The notes beneath the pieces are model-generated. The model saw only the letters and a program-made list of their open reading frames with translations, had not been told where the DNA came from and made no database searches. The position numbers and the translations under genes were made by a program. Below are positions 18,937 to 27,622 of a stretch of 64,000 nucleotides of DNA, in pieces. Numbering within the stretch: the stretch's first letter is position 1; every line of letters starts with the position of its first letter. Source of the DNA: Pseudomonadota bacterium. GTDB lineage: Bacteria; Desulfobacterota; Binatia; Binatales; Binataceae. The DNA lies in the NCBI GenBank assembly GCA_021323945.1, contig JAJPKA010000020.1, positions 744,001 to 808,000 of the forward strand, given 5' to 3'.

Positions 18937-19708
18937 AACCGCGTTTATCGCGCTCCCGCTGCTGCTCGTCGCAATCGTCCTTGCACCGAGGCCACTTTTT
19001 ACTGCCATCGTCGCAATACTTGCATTGTGGGGCCTGTTCGAGATTGGAGACATGACGCGAACGCAGGAGGCACGTTGGGTCCTGGTGACACTAGCCGGAG
19101 GTGTGCCGGGCGCTCAAATGCTCATAATGGGCCGCGCGCTTCCTGGCGGTTCGATGATCTGCCTGATGATTTTTTCCTTGTTGATGTTGCTAGTGGCGAT
19201 TGTCGGCAGGGAGGGCGCCGACGACAGAGGACCGTTGGCGTTGCTGGCAGTGCTTGGCGCCGCATGGGTGGGGTTATTCTTCCCTTATTTCGCGTTTTTG
19301 CGCAATCGCGATAATGGTGTCCCTCTCACGATTTTCATTTTATTGCTCGCCTTCGCAAGTGATACGGGGGCATATTTTGTGGGTCGCTGGGCCGGTAAGA
19401 TCAAGCTGATGCCACGGGTGAGCCCCAACAAGACAGTCGAAGGAGCGCTTGGCGGAATCGGTGCAGCGGTGCTCGGGGGAATGATTTTGCGAAGCAACCT
19501 GGTGCCTTGGTTTTCGCCCCTTGCTGATATGGTCCTCAGTTTTGGGGTGGCCGTTCTGGCGCAGGCTGGCGATTTAGCCAATTCGGCCTTTAAGCGAGCG
19601 GTCGGGGTAAAAGATTCAGGCTGGATCTTTCCGGGCCACGGCGGCTTGATGGATCGCGCCAGCAGTTTAGTCTTCCCGGCGGCCTTGACCTATTATTGCA
19701 TACGCTGA
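18917..19708 (+). CDS. cdsA: Phosphatidate cytidylyltransferase
   Basis: 263-residue polytopic membrane enzyme. The CdsA signature is complete as SAFKRAVGVKDSG followed by FPGHGGLMDR. It makes CDP-diacylglycerol from phosphatidate and CTP, the common precursor for the pssA and pgsA products encoded elsewhere in this window. It starts at GTG 18917 inside the end of uppS. dxr, which often follows cdsA, is missing here, and rseP comes next after 33 bases. Confidence 0.95.
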   Translation: MLRTRLKTAFIALPLLLVAIVLAPRPLFTAIVAILALWGLFEIGDMTRTQEARWVLVTLAGGVPGAQMLIMGRALPGGSMICLMIFSLLMLLVAIVGREGADDRGPLALLAVLGAAWVGLFFPYFAFLRNRDNGVPLTIFILLLAFASDTGAYFVGRWAGKIKLMPRVSPNKTVEGALGGIGAAVLGGMILRSNLVPWFSPLADMVLSFGVAVLAQAGDLANSAFKRAVGVKDSGWIFPGHGGLMDRASSLVFPAALTYYCIR

Positions 19709-19741
19709 ACCGGTGCGAACGGAACCTTCGGGGTTGTTTCT

Positions 19742-21166
19742 ATGCTCCTTTCAATTGTTGCGGCAGTTGCCATCTTCGCAGTGCTCGTGGTGGTTCATGA
19801 GGCGGGTCATTTCCTGGCTGCCAAGCGCCTCGGCGTTCGAGTCTTGCGATTTTCGATTGGCTATCCCCCGCGCCTGTTCGGTATCAGAAGCGGCGAAACC
19901 GATTATGCGCTGGGACTGACACCACTGGGCGGTTATGTGCGCATGCTGGGAGACGAGATGGGTGAAGAGCCCGGGCCCGACGCCATAAGATCGTATCTTC
20001 ACGAGATTGTGCTCGATCTATTGGGCGCGGCCAAGTCAAGTGGATGGCTCAGGTCTCACGCCGCAGCCGCGACTTCTGCGCAAGGTTCGAGGAAAGAATT
20101 TGAGGAACGCGCGGTCTGCGCCATCGCCGAAGCGTTGATGAAATCCAAGTCAGCGGTGCCAACGGCAAGTGGTGCCTCTGTCTCTGGCGAGCAGCAAGAC
20201 AGCCAGGTTGTGGTTTTGGGCCGCCATCCCACGGCCGCCGAAAGCAGGCTGCTGCGAGAAGTGCATCGTCTGGGTTCCCTTAACAACGCTATCGATTCGC
20301 TGGCTGAGGCGCGGCCGGGGCCGCTGGTAGAAAGCTTTAAGCTGCGGGCTTTTCCGACCCAGAGACTAGCTAAGCGCTTTGCCATTGTGTTGGCGGGTCC
20401 GACGGCAAATATCCTGTTCGCCCCCATCCTCATGATCCTGGTCTTGTTGATCGGTGTCCCGACGTTGCTGCCAGTAATAGGGAACGTGCGACAAGATATG
20501 CCGGCGCTGACCGCTGGACTTCGCCCAGGCGATCGAATTACGGCCATCAATGGCAAACCTATTAAGACTTGGGATGAGCTGTCTGATTCGGTTAAAGGTA
20601 GCGGAGGCGCTCCGCTACAGTTGACTGTTCTGCGTGCAGGTAACATCAGCCCACTCCATTTGACGGTCATTCCAAAGCGCTTGCCTGAGGAAAGCCTTTA
20701 CGGAAATAAAGTCCCGACCTGGGTTATAGGGGTCTCGCCCAGCGGAGACAAGGAAACCCTGAGGTATGGTCCGCTGGCAGCGATTCGCGCCGGCACCGTC
20801 CAGACTGCCCAGCTCTTCGCCACATTGTGCGTTGGCATCGCCAAGATCTTTGAAGGCGTGATGCCAGTGCGAGAGGCACTGGGTGGACCGATTATGATTG
20901 CCCAGATGGCCGGGCGAGAAGCACATCAGGGGTTTGCGGATTTGGCTTTGTTTACGGTGATGCTCAGCCTCGAGTTGGGCATCATTAATCTGCTGCCGGT
21001 ACCCTTGCTGGACGGCGGTCACTTGCTGTTCTTTGTGATAGAGGGCGTGCGCGGCAGGCCCATGCAGCTTCGCCACCGGGAAATCGCGATGCAGGTCGGC
21101 TTGTTCGTGCTGGTAGTCCTGATGGCCTTTGTGATCTTAAACGACATTTCGCGGATTGTCGGTTAG
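19742..21166 (+). CDS. rseP: RseP-type site-2 metalloprotease with an inserted segment
   Basis: 474-residue membrane protease. The zinc motif HEAGHF is in the first helix, GGYVRML follows, one PDZ domain spans about residues 240-320 (AGLRPGDRITAINGKPI), and the last zinc ligand lies in LLPVPLLDGGH. RseP cleaves anti-sigma factors and signal-peptide remnants within the membrane. Between MLGDE (about residue 77) and the second helix (RFAIVLAGPTANI, about 215) lies a stretch of about 135 residues, where E. coli has about 25. The extra segment is Ala/Ser-rich with helical charged parts and no recognised domain. Only one PDZ domain is evident, whereas E. coli RseP has two. Confidence 0.93.
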   Translation: MLLSIVAAVAIFAVLVVVHEAGHFLAAKRLGVRVLRFSIGYPPRLFGIRSGETDYALGLTPLGGYVRMLGDEMGEEPGPDAIRSYLHEIVLDLLGAAKSSGWLRSHAAAATSAQGSRKEFEERAVCAIAEALMKSKSAVPTASGASVSGEQQDSQVVVLGRHPTAAESRLLREVHRLGSLNNAIDSLAEARPGPLVESFKLRAFPTQRLAKRFAIVLAGPTANILFAPILMILVLLIGVPTLLPVIGNVRQDMPALTAGLRPGDRITAINGKPIKTWDELSDSVKGSGGAPLQLTVLRAGNISPLHLTVIPKRLPEESLYGNKVPTWVIGVSPSGDKETLRYGPLAAIRAGTVQTAQLFATLCVGIAKIFEGVMPVREALGGPIMIAQMAGREAHQGFADLALFTVMLSLELGIINLLPVPLLDGGHLLFFVIEGVRGRPMQLRHREIAMQVGLFVLVVLMAFVILNDISRIVG

Positions 21167-21434
21167 AACTTGGGAGTGGGTTCGCCATCAGCCCGCAAAT
21201 CCCGTCTGGCTGTGCTTGTCACCCCGGCTTACCAATGGTCATCTTTGAACACCGCGACCCCCCAAGCGTCGCGCCTATGAATGAATCCTGAATAACGGTA
21301 GAACCAATGGGGCTGACATCAGGAATCGAGGGGAGCCCTCCTTGAGACGAGCCGCACAGACGTTGTACCTTGCGGGAGAGAACCCTTAAGCCCCAATAGC
21401 AAAGAATCTCAAAGATCCTGTTTTTTACCGACAA

Positions 21435-22175
21435 ATGCTACTGTCGCCGGAAAGTTTGTTAAATGAAGCGGCCGCGGCCGGAGCGGTGCTGGGAATAGAT
21501 ACTGGTGGTCCAGTTGCGAGCTTAGGAGTTGTAATAAACGGGCGTTTCGCCAGCTCTGTGGTCCGTCCGTCGGGCTCTCACGCTTTTGAGCTGCCCGCCG
21601 CGGTTGAAGAGGTCCTGCGTGCCGCCAAGATCGGCTTCGGCGATCTTAATGCGATCGCCGTCGCTATCGGACCGGGTTCTTTTACTGGTTTACGTGTGGG
21701 CCTAAGCTACGCCAAGGGCATTGCTGTGGCAGCGCGGATCGCGATTGTTGGTGTCTCATCACTCGATGCTCTAGCATTATGTGCTGTCAACGGCGAACTG
21801 CACGAAGGTGTCAGCCTTTATCCGGTGATCGATGCGCGTCGCGGAGAGGTCTACACAGCACTTTACCGTTTTGTCGCAGGTGCGCTAGAAAGAGATTCAA
21901 GCGATCTTGTGTTGTCACTTCCCGAGCTAATTACCGAGCTTCGGGATTATGCCAGATTCGTGGGAGATTCCGTCGCTCAGCAGGCTTGCTCACTGGCTCA
22001 GGCGAAGGGGCGTCAAGCAGGGGTAGTTGAAAACGCCAACCTGGACCTCCGAGGGAGCTTTGTCGCGGCAATCGGGGCGACGAGAATCGCTCGTAAGGAG
22101 ACCGATAATATCGCGACTTTGGAGCCGATTTATCTCCGGCCGGCTGATGCGTCGCTACCAGGTTCGCTGTCTTGA
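21435..22175 (+). CDS. tsaB: tRNA threonylcarbamoyladenosine synthesis protein TsaB
   Basis: 246-residue ASKHA-fold protein with VLGIDTGGPVASLGV at the start, IAVAIGPGSFTGLRVGLSYA, and PVIDARRGEVYTALY. TsaB is the non-catalytic partner of TsaD in making the t6A base of ANN-decoding tRNAs. The C-terminus reads EPIYLRPADAS. The gene begins a new group after a 268-base gap without a visible gene. It is followed closely by the small DUF465 gene and ilvN. Confidence 0.93.
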   Translation: MLLSPESLLNEAAAAGAVLGIDTGGPVASLGVVINGRFASSVVRPSGSHAFELPAAVEEVLRAAKIGFGDLNAIAVAIGPGSFTGLRVGLSYAKGIAVAARIAIVGVSSLDALALCAVNGELHEGVSLYPVIDARRGEVYTALYRFVAGALERDSSDLVLSLPELITELRDYARFVGDSVAQQACSLAQAKGRQAGVVENANLDLRGSFVAAIGATRIARKETDNIATLEPIYLRPADASLPGSLS

Positions 22176-22194
22176 AAACCGGGAGAAGATATCG

Positions 22195-22428
22195 ATGGAA
22201 CGCCGAGAGGAAGAACTTATCCAGCAGTTGCTCGCTTACGATGAGGAACTGAAGGCCCTTTATCTTGAGCATCAGGGATTGAAACAAAAGCTGGAGACCT
22301 TTCGGAACAAGTTATATCTAACACCGCAAGAAGAGCTGGAGAAAAAGCGTATTCAGAAGCTGAAACTTGCCTCCAAAGATCGCTTAATGGAAGTGCTGCA
22401 CCGCCATCGGTCAGCTGCGGCTCACTGA
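22195..22428 (+). CDS. Small DUF465 (YdcH-like) coiled-coil protein
   Basis: 77 residues, very rich in Glu, Lys and Leu and almost entirely alpha-helical, with two helices broken at LYLTPQEELEKKRIQKLKL, the pattern of the DUF465/YdcH family. The family is widespread and has no firm function. The ATG at 22195 follows GGGAGA by six bases and leaves the longer upstream reading, which overlaps tsaB, unnecessary. It sits between tsaB and ilvN on the same strand. Confidence 0.85.
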   Translation: MERREEELIQQLLAYDEELKALYLEHQGLKQKLETFRNKLYLTPQEELEKKRIQKLKLASKDRLMEVLHRHRSAAAH

Positions 22429-22461
22429 CCGCCCTACTGACCGTGTGATGCAGAGCGTTAC

Positions 22462-22992
22462 ATGCCCAGCCATACTATCTCGGTTCTGGTTGAAAACGAG
22501 TTTGGCGTCTTAGCGCGTGTTGCAGGTCTCTTTTCGAGCCGAGGCTTTAATATCGAATCGCTCACCGTCAACGAAGATCCGATCGATCCAACGGTGTCGC
22601 GCATCGTTTTGGTCAGCTCTGGTGATGATCAGATCCTCGAGCAAATAAACAAGCAGCTCAATAAGCTGGTAACGGTCATCAAGGTCACGGATTTCCAAGA
22701 TACCGACACAATCGAGCGCGAACTCGTCCTGGTGAAAGTGGCAGTCGAAGAGCGAACACGTTCGGAACTCGACTCGATCGTGCAAGCCTTTCGGGCCCAT
22801 GTTGTAGATATCGGACCGCGTTCCCAAACCATCGAAGTTACGGGCGATACGGGCAAGATAAAGGCTTTTATTAATCTTGTTCGGCCGCTGGGTATCCGCG
22901 AGATTGTACGGTCCGGCAAAATCGCGATGGCCCGCGCGGTTCAAAGCGCGGCTCATATCGCGCTTCAGCGCTCAGCGCGCGAGGCGACTTAG
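22462..22992 (+). CDS. ilvN: Acetolactate synthase regulatory (small) subunit
   Basis: 176 residues: an N-terminal ACT domain (HTISVLVENEFGVLARVAGL, with FSSRGFNIESLTV) that binds valine, and the C-terminal domain (RELVLVKV, later GDTGKIKAFINLV). It stimulates and feedback-regulates the catalytic IlvB. ilvB usually lies directly upstream in this gene order, but here the place is taken by tsaB and the DUF465 gene, so the catalytic subunit must be encoded elsewhere. ilvC follows after 15 bases. Confidence 0.95.
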   Translation: MPSHTISVLVENEFGVLARVAGLFSSRGFNIESLTVNEDPIDPTVSRIVLVSSGDDQILEQINKQLNKLVTVIKVTDFQDTDTIERELVLVKVAVEERTRSELDSIVQAFRAHVVDIGPRSQTIEVTGDTGKIKAFINLVRPLGIREIVRSGKIAMARAVQSAAHIALQRSAREAT

Positions 22993-23007
22993 TCGGGAGA
23001 TGTCAAG

Positions 23008-24024
23008 ATGAAAGTCTTCTATGATCGTGACGCGGACCTGAGCTTGCTCCGGCCGCACAAGATAGCCATTCTCGGGTTCGGCAGCCAGGGCCACGCCCAT
23101 GCCTTGAACTTACGCGATAGCGGCATGGACGTAAGGGTCGGATTGCGTAGCGGTAGTGCTTCGCGCAGCAAAGCTGAGCAGCAGGGTCTTCGGGTCGTGG
23201 ACACCGCTCAGGCCGCCCGTGAAGCCGACATCATTATGGTGCTGGTACCGGACGAAATGGCAGCAGATATTTTCAAAGCCGAGATCGAGCCGGCATTGAC
23301 GGCCGGGAAATATCTTGCCTTTGGGCACGGCTTCAATATCCATTTCAAGTTCATCCAGCCACGAGCTGACGTCAATGTTTTCATGATTGCGCCCAAGGGA
23401 CCGGGCCATTTGGTGCGCTCCGAATATGTTAAGGGACGAGGGGTGCCCTGTTTGCTCGCGGTCCATCAGGACCCCTCAGGCGACACCGAAAAAATCGCGC
23501 TCGCTTATGGATGTGCGATTGGAGGAGGGCGGGCGGCAATTATCAGCACAACGTTTCGCGAAGAGACTGAAACCGACCTGTTTGGGGAACAATCGGTTCT
23601 ATGCGGTGGCCTGACTGAGCTTATTCGCGCAGGCTATGAGACCCTGGTTGAAGCGGGTTACGCGCCTGAGATGGCCTACTTCGAGTGTCTGCACGAAGTC
23701 AAATTGATCGTAGACCTGATTTACGAAGGCGGCATTTCGGATATGCGCTATTCGATCAGCAATACCGCTGAATACGGTGATATGACCCGCGGCCGAAAGG
23801 TAATCAGCCAAGCGACCCGCCAGGCGATGAAGGAAATCCTAGCGGATATCCAGTCCGGCAAGTTTGCTAACGAATGGATTGAAGAGTACCGTCGCGGTTT
23901 GCCGAACTTCAAGCGACTTCGCAAGGAAGCCGAGCAGCATCCTATCGAACAGGTGGGTCGACAATTACGATCCTTTATGCCGTGGCTCGGCAGCGATCGC
24001 CTGATTGACCGGGCTCGTAACTGA
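23008..24024 (+). CDS. ilvC: Ketol-acid reductoisomerase
   Basis: 338-residue class I KARI. It has the Rossmann motif [19 protein letters not shown], the cofactor-specificity loop [13 protein letters not shown] (typical of NADPH use), and the metal-binding block [16 protein letters not shown]. It converts acetolactate to dihydroxyisovalerate in valine/leucine synthesis and acts in the parallel isoleucine branch. It is in line with ilvN upstream and with psd, pssA and leuA downstream. Confidence 0.97.
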   Translation: MKVFYDRDADLSLLRPHKIAILGFGSQGHAHALNLRDSGMDVRVGLRSGSASRSKAEQQGLRVVDTAQAAREADIIMVLVPDEMAADIFKAEIEPALTAGKYLAFGHGFNIHFKFIQPRADVNVFMIAPKGPGHLVRSEYVKGRGVPCLLAVHQDPSGDTEKIALAYGCAIGGGRAAIISTTFREETETDLFGEQSVLCGGLTELIRAGYETLVEAGYAPEMAYFECLHEVKLIVDLIYEGGISDMRYSISNTAEYGDMTRGRKVISQATRQAMKEILADIQSGKFANEWIEEYRRGLPNFKRLRKEAEQHPIEQVGRQLRSFMPWLGSDRLIDRARN

Positions 24025-24108
24025 GCCGAAAGTCCGTTGCCTCATCGCGCCGAAACGTTCGGCAGTCAGCCCGCACCCCGGTCGTTTGCAGCCCGATGCG
24101 CTTCGTGG

Positions 24109-24741
24109 ATGGGGATTGCGCAAGAGGGCTTACGATTTGTGCTGCCGCTGGTCGGGACGGGAGCGGCGTTGCTGGCAGCCGGTTTTTTCCGGTCAGGAAT
24201 TGCTTTGGTCGCGTTCGGCGTTGCGGCCGGCGCGTTTTTCCGCGATCCCGACCGCGTCGTGACAACAACAACTAACGTGGTTGTTTCCGCGGCAGACGGC
24301 CGTGTTTGTGACATCGCGCCGGCGTTATCGCCTGAAAGCAGCAAAGAGCTTTATACCCGCGTGTCGGTGTTTATGTCGCCACTCGACGTTCATGTAAATC
24401 GGTCACCGGTTTCTGGCGAAGTGGAGACGCTGAAGTACTCCAAAGGAGGTTTTCGCGCTGCCTTTCGTGATGGTGCCAGCGAACACAATGAACGCAACCT
24501 CATTAAAATTAAAGATGAACATGGCAAGGAGCATATACTCGTGCAGGTCGCCGGCTATTTGGCACGACGCATAGTTTGCTACGTGCACCCGGGACAACGA
24601 TTGGAGCAGGGTCAACGAATAGGCTTAATTATGTTTGGTAGCCGTGTCGATCATTTCCTGCCGCCAGATTATCGCGTGTCAGTTGGGGTTGGCGCCCATG
24701 TGCGGGCGGGCGAGACGATAATCGGAGAAATGATCAAATGA
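24109..24741 (+). CDS. psd: Phosphatidylserine decarboxylase (short form)
   Basis: About 210 residues of the short PSD-A class. IAQEG at the start matches the family IAREG. Two N-terminal hydrophobic segments are followed by FFRDPDR, SVFMSPLDVHVNRSPVSG and the self-cleavage site FGSRVD, where the Ser becomes the pyruvoyl group. It decarboxylates phosphatidylserine to phosphatidylethanolamine in the inner membrane. ATG 24109 is preferred, but an in-frame TTG at 24037 would add 24 residues. Its stop overlaps the pssA start (ATGA), pairing the two consecutive steps of PE synthesis. Confidence 0.92.
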   Translation: MGIAQEGLRFVLPLVGTGAALLAAGFFRSGIALVAFGVAAGAFFRDPDRVVTTTTNVVVSAADGRVCDIAPALSPESSKELYTRVSVFMSPLDVHVNRSPVSGEVETLKYSKGGFRAAFRDGASEHNERNLIKIKDEHGKEHILVQVAGYLARRIVCYVHPGQRLEQGQRIGLIMFGSRVDHFLPPDYRVSVGVGAHVRAGETIIGEMIK

Positions 24742-25652
24742 ATACGTATAGTGCGATGAAGAGTCGCCGGCACCCAGCAGCAATGCAGCTAATCACTGGC
24801 CGTTTGCAGGAGCAACGACGGCGGGTAGCCGGCCCCCTGCGCCGCGGGGTTTCCGTAATTCCGGCCACGATTACGTCCTTGGGCTTGCTGGCCGGCTTCT
24901 ATTCGCTGATTTCCTCGATCAATGCACATTTCGAACTGGCGGCGGTGATGATCGCTGCCGCGTTTGTCTGCGACGGCCTCGACGGCCGCATAGCGCGAGT
25001 CTCGCGAACTTCCAGTCAGTTTGGCGTCGAGTATGACAGCCTCTCCGACGTCGTTGCTTTCGGTTGTGCACCAGCCGCTCTGATCTATAGCTGGGCTTTG
25101 AAGCCCTTGGGCGCGTTCGCGATTATGATAAGCGGCCTATATGTGGTAGCCGGCGCACTAAGATTGGCCCGTTTCAACGTTCAAACGGGTACCGTCGATA
25201 AGCGCCGGTTTGTGGGTTTGCCGATACCAGGGGCTGCCGCGATGATCGCCGGGACCATGCTGGCCTATAGTTACTTTGAACTGAAGTCGCCTCGTGCGCT
25301 CTGTGCATTCGCGACTCCAGTAACACTGGCGCTGGCTGCACTAATGATATCGCGAGTACCCTATCCAAGTTTCAAAGGATTTGACCTTCAAAAACAAGGG
25401 CGCGTGGAACTCCTGCTGGGGGGCCTCGTAATACTCGCCGCGATGCTTTTTGCGATGCCGCAGTTCACTACCTTCGCGGTGGCGACTACCTATGTTCTTT
25501 CGGGCCCCATTTTGTTCCTGCGCGGAGAGCGGATTGCAGGTGCTTCGACGTCGAATCGGGCCGGTGGGGGGCACGAACCCGCTAAGGAACTCTCGCCCGA
25601 GACACTGCAGACGCCGACGTCTGCGCCTCAATCAGCCGAGCGAGTTTCATAG
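24738..25652 (+). CDS. pssA: CDP-diacylglycerol-serine O-phosphatidyltransferase
   Basis: 304-residue CDP-alcohol phosphatidyltransferase with the family motif seen in DGLDGRIARVSRTS and EYDSLSD, and about eight membrane segments. It makes phosphatidylserine from CDP-diacylglycerol (the CdsA product), which psd then decarboxylates. The long C-terminal tail after the last helix (GAGGGHEPAKELSPE-like, Pro/Ser/Thr-rich) is unusual but probably disordered. It ends 59 bases before the leu leader peptide. Confidence 0.93.
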   Translation: MNTYSAMKSRRHPAAMQLITGRLQEQRRRVAGPLRRGVSVIPATITSLGLLAGFYSLISSINAHFELAAVMIAAAFVCDGLDGRIARVSRTSSQFGVEYDSLSDVVAFGCAPAALIYSWALKPLGAFAIMISGLYVVAGALRLARFNVQTGTVDKRRFVGLPIPGAAAMIAGTMLAYSYFELKSPRALCAFATPVTLALAALMISRVPYPSFKGFDLQKQGRVELLLGGLVILAAMLFAMPQFTTFAVATTYVLSGPILFLRGERIAGASTSNRAGGGHEPAKELSPETLQTPTSAPQSAERVS

Positions 25653-25675
25653 AGCCGCTAGAGGGTCAAACCGCT

Positions 25676-25704
25676 TGACCGCTCAACTGTCCTCGGATTA
25701 GAGT
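25676..25704 (+). promoter_or_regulatory. Putative sigma-70 promoter of the leuA leader
   Basis: TTGACG at 25676-25681, a 17-base spacer and TAGAGT at 25699-25704 (five of six and four of six consensus matches). Transcription would begin close to 25711, within a base or two of the leader-peptide ATG at 25712, so the leader would be read almost without a 5' untranslated region. Confidence 0.5.
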
Positions 25705-25711
25705 AACCGCG

Positions 25712-25795
25712 ATGACTCGGAATCTGCATCTATCGCTGCTGCTTAGCCTGGCCCTAATGAGGGCCCAGGCACGGCGCGTCTTGATGCAGAATTGA
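25712..25795 (+). CDS. leuL: Leucine-rich leader peptide of leuA (attenuator)
   Basis: A 27-codon reading frame (MTRNLHLSLLLSLALMRAQ, then ARRVLMQN) with eight Leu codons, seven of them within codons 5-15. It is followed by a mutually exclusive set of RNA stems and an intrinsic terminator, so its role as a sensor of charged tRNA-Leu follows the classical leu/ilv attenuators. There is no ribosome binding site before the ATG; the putative promoter would place the transcript start at the ATG, which suggests leaderless translation. Confidence 0.85.
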   Translation: MTRNLHLSLLLSLALMRAQARRVLMQN

Positions 25796-25866
25796 GCTGC
25801 TGTTCGAAATTATAGCGAGGACGCCCCGGGCGCTGGGCCGAGCGAAGGCGCCTGGGGCGTTTTTTT
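25750..25866 (+). promoter_or_regulatory. Leucine attenuator: competing stems and intrinsic terminator
   Basis: Three alternative pairings can be traced. Stem 1:2 is GGCCCT (25750-25755) with AGGGCC (25760-25765). The antiterminator is GGCCCAG (25762-25768) with CTGGGCC (25833-25839), helped by GCGTC (25776-25780) with GACGC (25820-25824). The terminator is a 14-bp GC-rich stem, 25821-25834 with 25847-25860, followed by seven T. A ribosome stalled at the Leu codons (25724-25756) covers the first arm of stem 1:2, frees the antiterminator and lets leuA be transcribed; with ample leucine the terminator forms. Confidence 0.88.
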
Positions 25867-25905
25867 ACGCGCATCGCCGGTCTCTTTGAAGTGAAGGAGA
25901 AAGCT

Positions 25906-27462
25906 ATGGAGCAATCGTACCCTGACGACTACGTGCGCATCTTCGATACGACTTTGCGAGACGGGGAGCAGTCCCCGGGCTGCACGATGAATGTCGACGA
26001 GAAGATCGCGGTTGCGCGCCAGCTGGAGCGGCTCAAGGTGGATGTTATCGAGGCCGGTTTCGCAGCGTCATCGCCAGGTGATTTTGAAGCGGTGCGGAAG
26101 GTTGCAGAAGTCGTTACGGACCCGATAGTCCTCAGCCTTTCGCGTACGCGCGAGGAGGATATTGACCAGGCGTTGAGGGCAGTTGAAAAGGCCCGTCACC
26201 CTGGAATTCATATCTTCATCGCGACCTCCGACATTCATTTACGATACAAACTGGCGATGACTCGCGAGGATGTTCTCAGTGCGGCCACCTGGGCGGTGGC
26301 GCGTGCCAAGCAGCACCTCGATTACATCGAATTTTCTTGCGAAGATGCGTCGCGCAGCGATTGGGATTTCATGGCTAAGGTCTGCACCGAAGTGATTCGG
26401 GCTGGCGCCCGGGTAATTAATCTGCCAGACACTACCGGTCACGCTATTCCAGAGGAATTCGGTGAGATGTTTTCTTACATACGCCACAATGTGGATGGCA
26501 GCGACCGCGTGATCTGGAGCGCTCATTGCCACAATGACCTCGGACTGGCGGTGGCCAACTCGCTTGCCGCTATTCGTAATGGGGCCCGCCAGGTTGAGTG
26601 CACCATCAATGGTATCGGGGAACGCGCCGGCAATACTTCAATGGAAGAGGTCGTGATGGCGCTAAAGACACGCCGCGACCTCATGCAGGTGCGATGCGGA
26701 GTCGATAGCCGCCAGATATACCCCGCCTCGCGGCTGGTATCGCAGATCATCGGGCAGCCCGTGCCGCCCAACAAACCCATCGTGGGCGATAACGCCTTCG
26801 CCCATGAGGCTGGAATTCACCAGGACGGCGTACTTAAGAACAAACTAACGTACGAAATCATGCGCCCTGAAGATATCGGTATTCCGTCCAACAAACTCGT
26901 CCTGGGAAAACATTCTGGGCGTCACGCTTTCATTAATCGCTTGCGCGAACTTGGAATCGACCCCGATACAATCGATGTGCAAAGAGCGTTCGCGGCGTTT
27001 AAGGCTCTATGCGACAAAAAGAAGATCGTCTACGACGATGACATCCTGGCGCTCGCCAACGAAGAAAGCCGCCAAGCCGCAGACGCCTTCGAGCTCGTCG
27101 ACGTTGTGGTTCGCTCGTCGACGAGAACCGAGCCGCACGCCGAGGTAATTATGCGAGTTGAAGGTGAGGAACGGCAGGCTGAATCCACCGGCGACGGCAT
27201 GGTTGATGCCTGCTACAAAGCGATTTATCGGATCACGGGACTCAGTCCTGCCCTCGAGCGCTATTCCGTGAAAGCCATTACCGGCGGAACCGACGCGCTG
27301 GGCGAAGTCTCATGCCTCGTGCGTGAGAATGGAATGACGGTTGCCGGGCAGGGAGCCCATAGCGACATCGTGATGGCTAGTGCTCTGGCGCTCGTCAATG
27401 CACTCAATCGTCTCAAAGCTCGCAAAGGCGTCAGCCACGAACTGCGCCGAGAAGGTCCGTAA
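25906..27462 (+). CDS. leuA: 2-isopropylmalate synthase
   Basis: 518-residue enzyme: TIM barrel with IFDTTLRDGEQSPGCTMN at the start, metal site SAHCHNDLGLAVANS, GNTSMEEVVMALKTR, and a C-terminal allosteric leucine-binding domain (from about residue 390). It condenses acetyl-CoA with 2-oxoisovalerate, the first committed step of leucine synthesis. The ATG at 25906 follows AAGGAGAAAGCT; a GTG 15 bases upstream is less likely. Expression is governed by the attenuator directly upstream, and the enzyme is presumably also feedback-inhibited by leucine. Confidence 0.97.
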   Translation: MEQSYPDDYVRIFDTTLRDGEQSPGCTMNVDEKIAVARQLERLKVDVIEAGFAASSPGDFEAVRKVAEVVTDPIVLSLSRTREEDIDQALRAVEKARHPGIHIFIATSDIHLRYKLAMTREDVLSAATWAVARAKQHLDYIEFSCEDASRSDWDFMAKVCTEVIRAGARVINLPDTTGHAIPEEFGEMFSYIRHNVDGSDRVIWSAHCHNDLGLAVANSLAAIRNGARQVECTINGIGERAGNTSMEEVVMALKTRRDLMQVRCGVDSRQIYPASRLVSQIIGQPVPPNKPIVGDNAFAHEAGIHQDGVLKNKLTYEIMRPEDIGIPSNKLVLGKHSGRHAFINRLRELGIDPDTIDVQRAFAAFKALCDKKKIVYDDDILALANEESRQAADAFELVDVVVRSSTRTEPHAEVIMRVEGEERQAESTGDGMVDACYKAIYRITGLSPALERYSVKAITGGTDALGEVSCLVRENGMTVAGQGAHSDIVMASALALVNALNRLKARKGVSHELRREGP

Positions 27463-27622
27463 TGGACAGCCGTCGGTGCTGGGCCTTGGGCAGGCCAGCT
27501 TAGCGTCGGCTGTGCCCATGCGTGGGCAGCACTCAATAGACAGAGTCGTTTGTCTTCGGCTGCGGCCGGGTCTATAAAATGCCGAGAAACAAACTGGTCT
27601 GAAAAGCGCGGGGTGAACGTAA

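Noticed and set aside
20056-21076. Minus-strand frames of 204 and 153 codons opposite rseP
   Set aside because: Antisense to RseP including its conserved motifs; no family resemblance.
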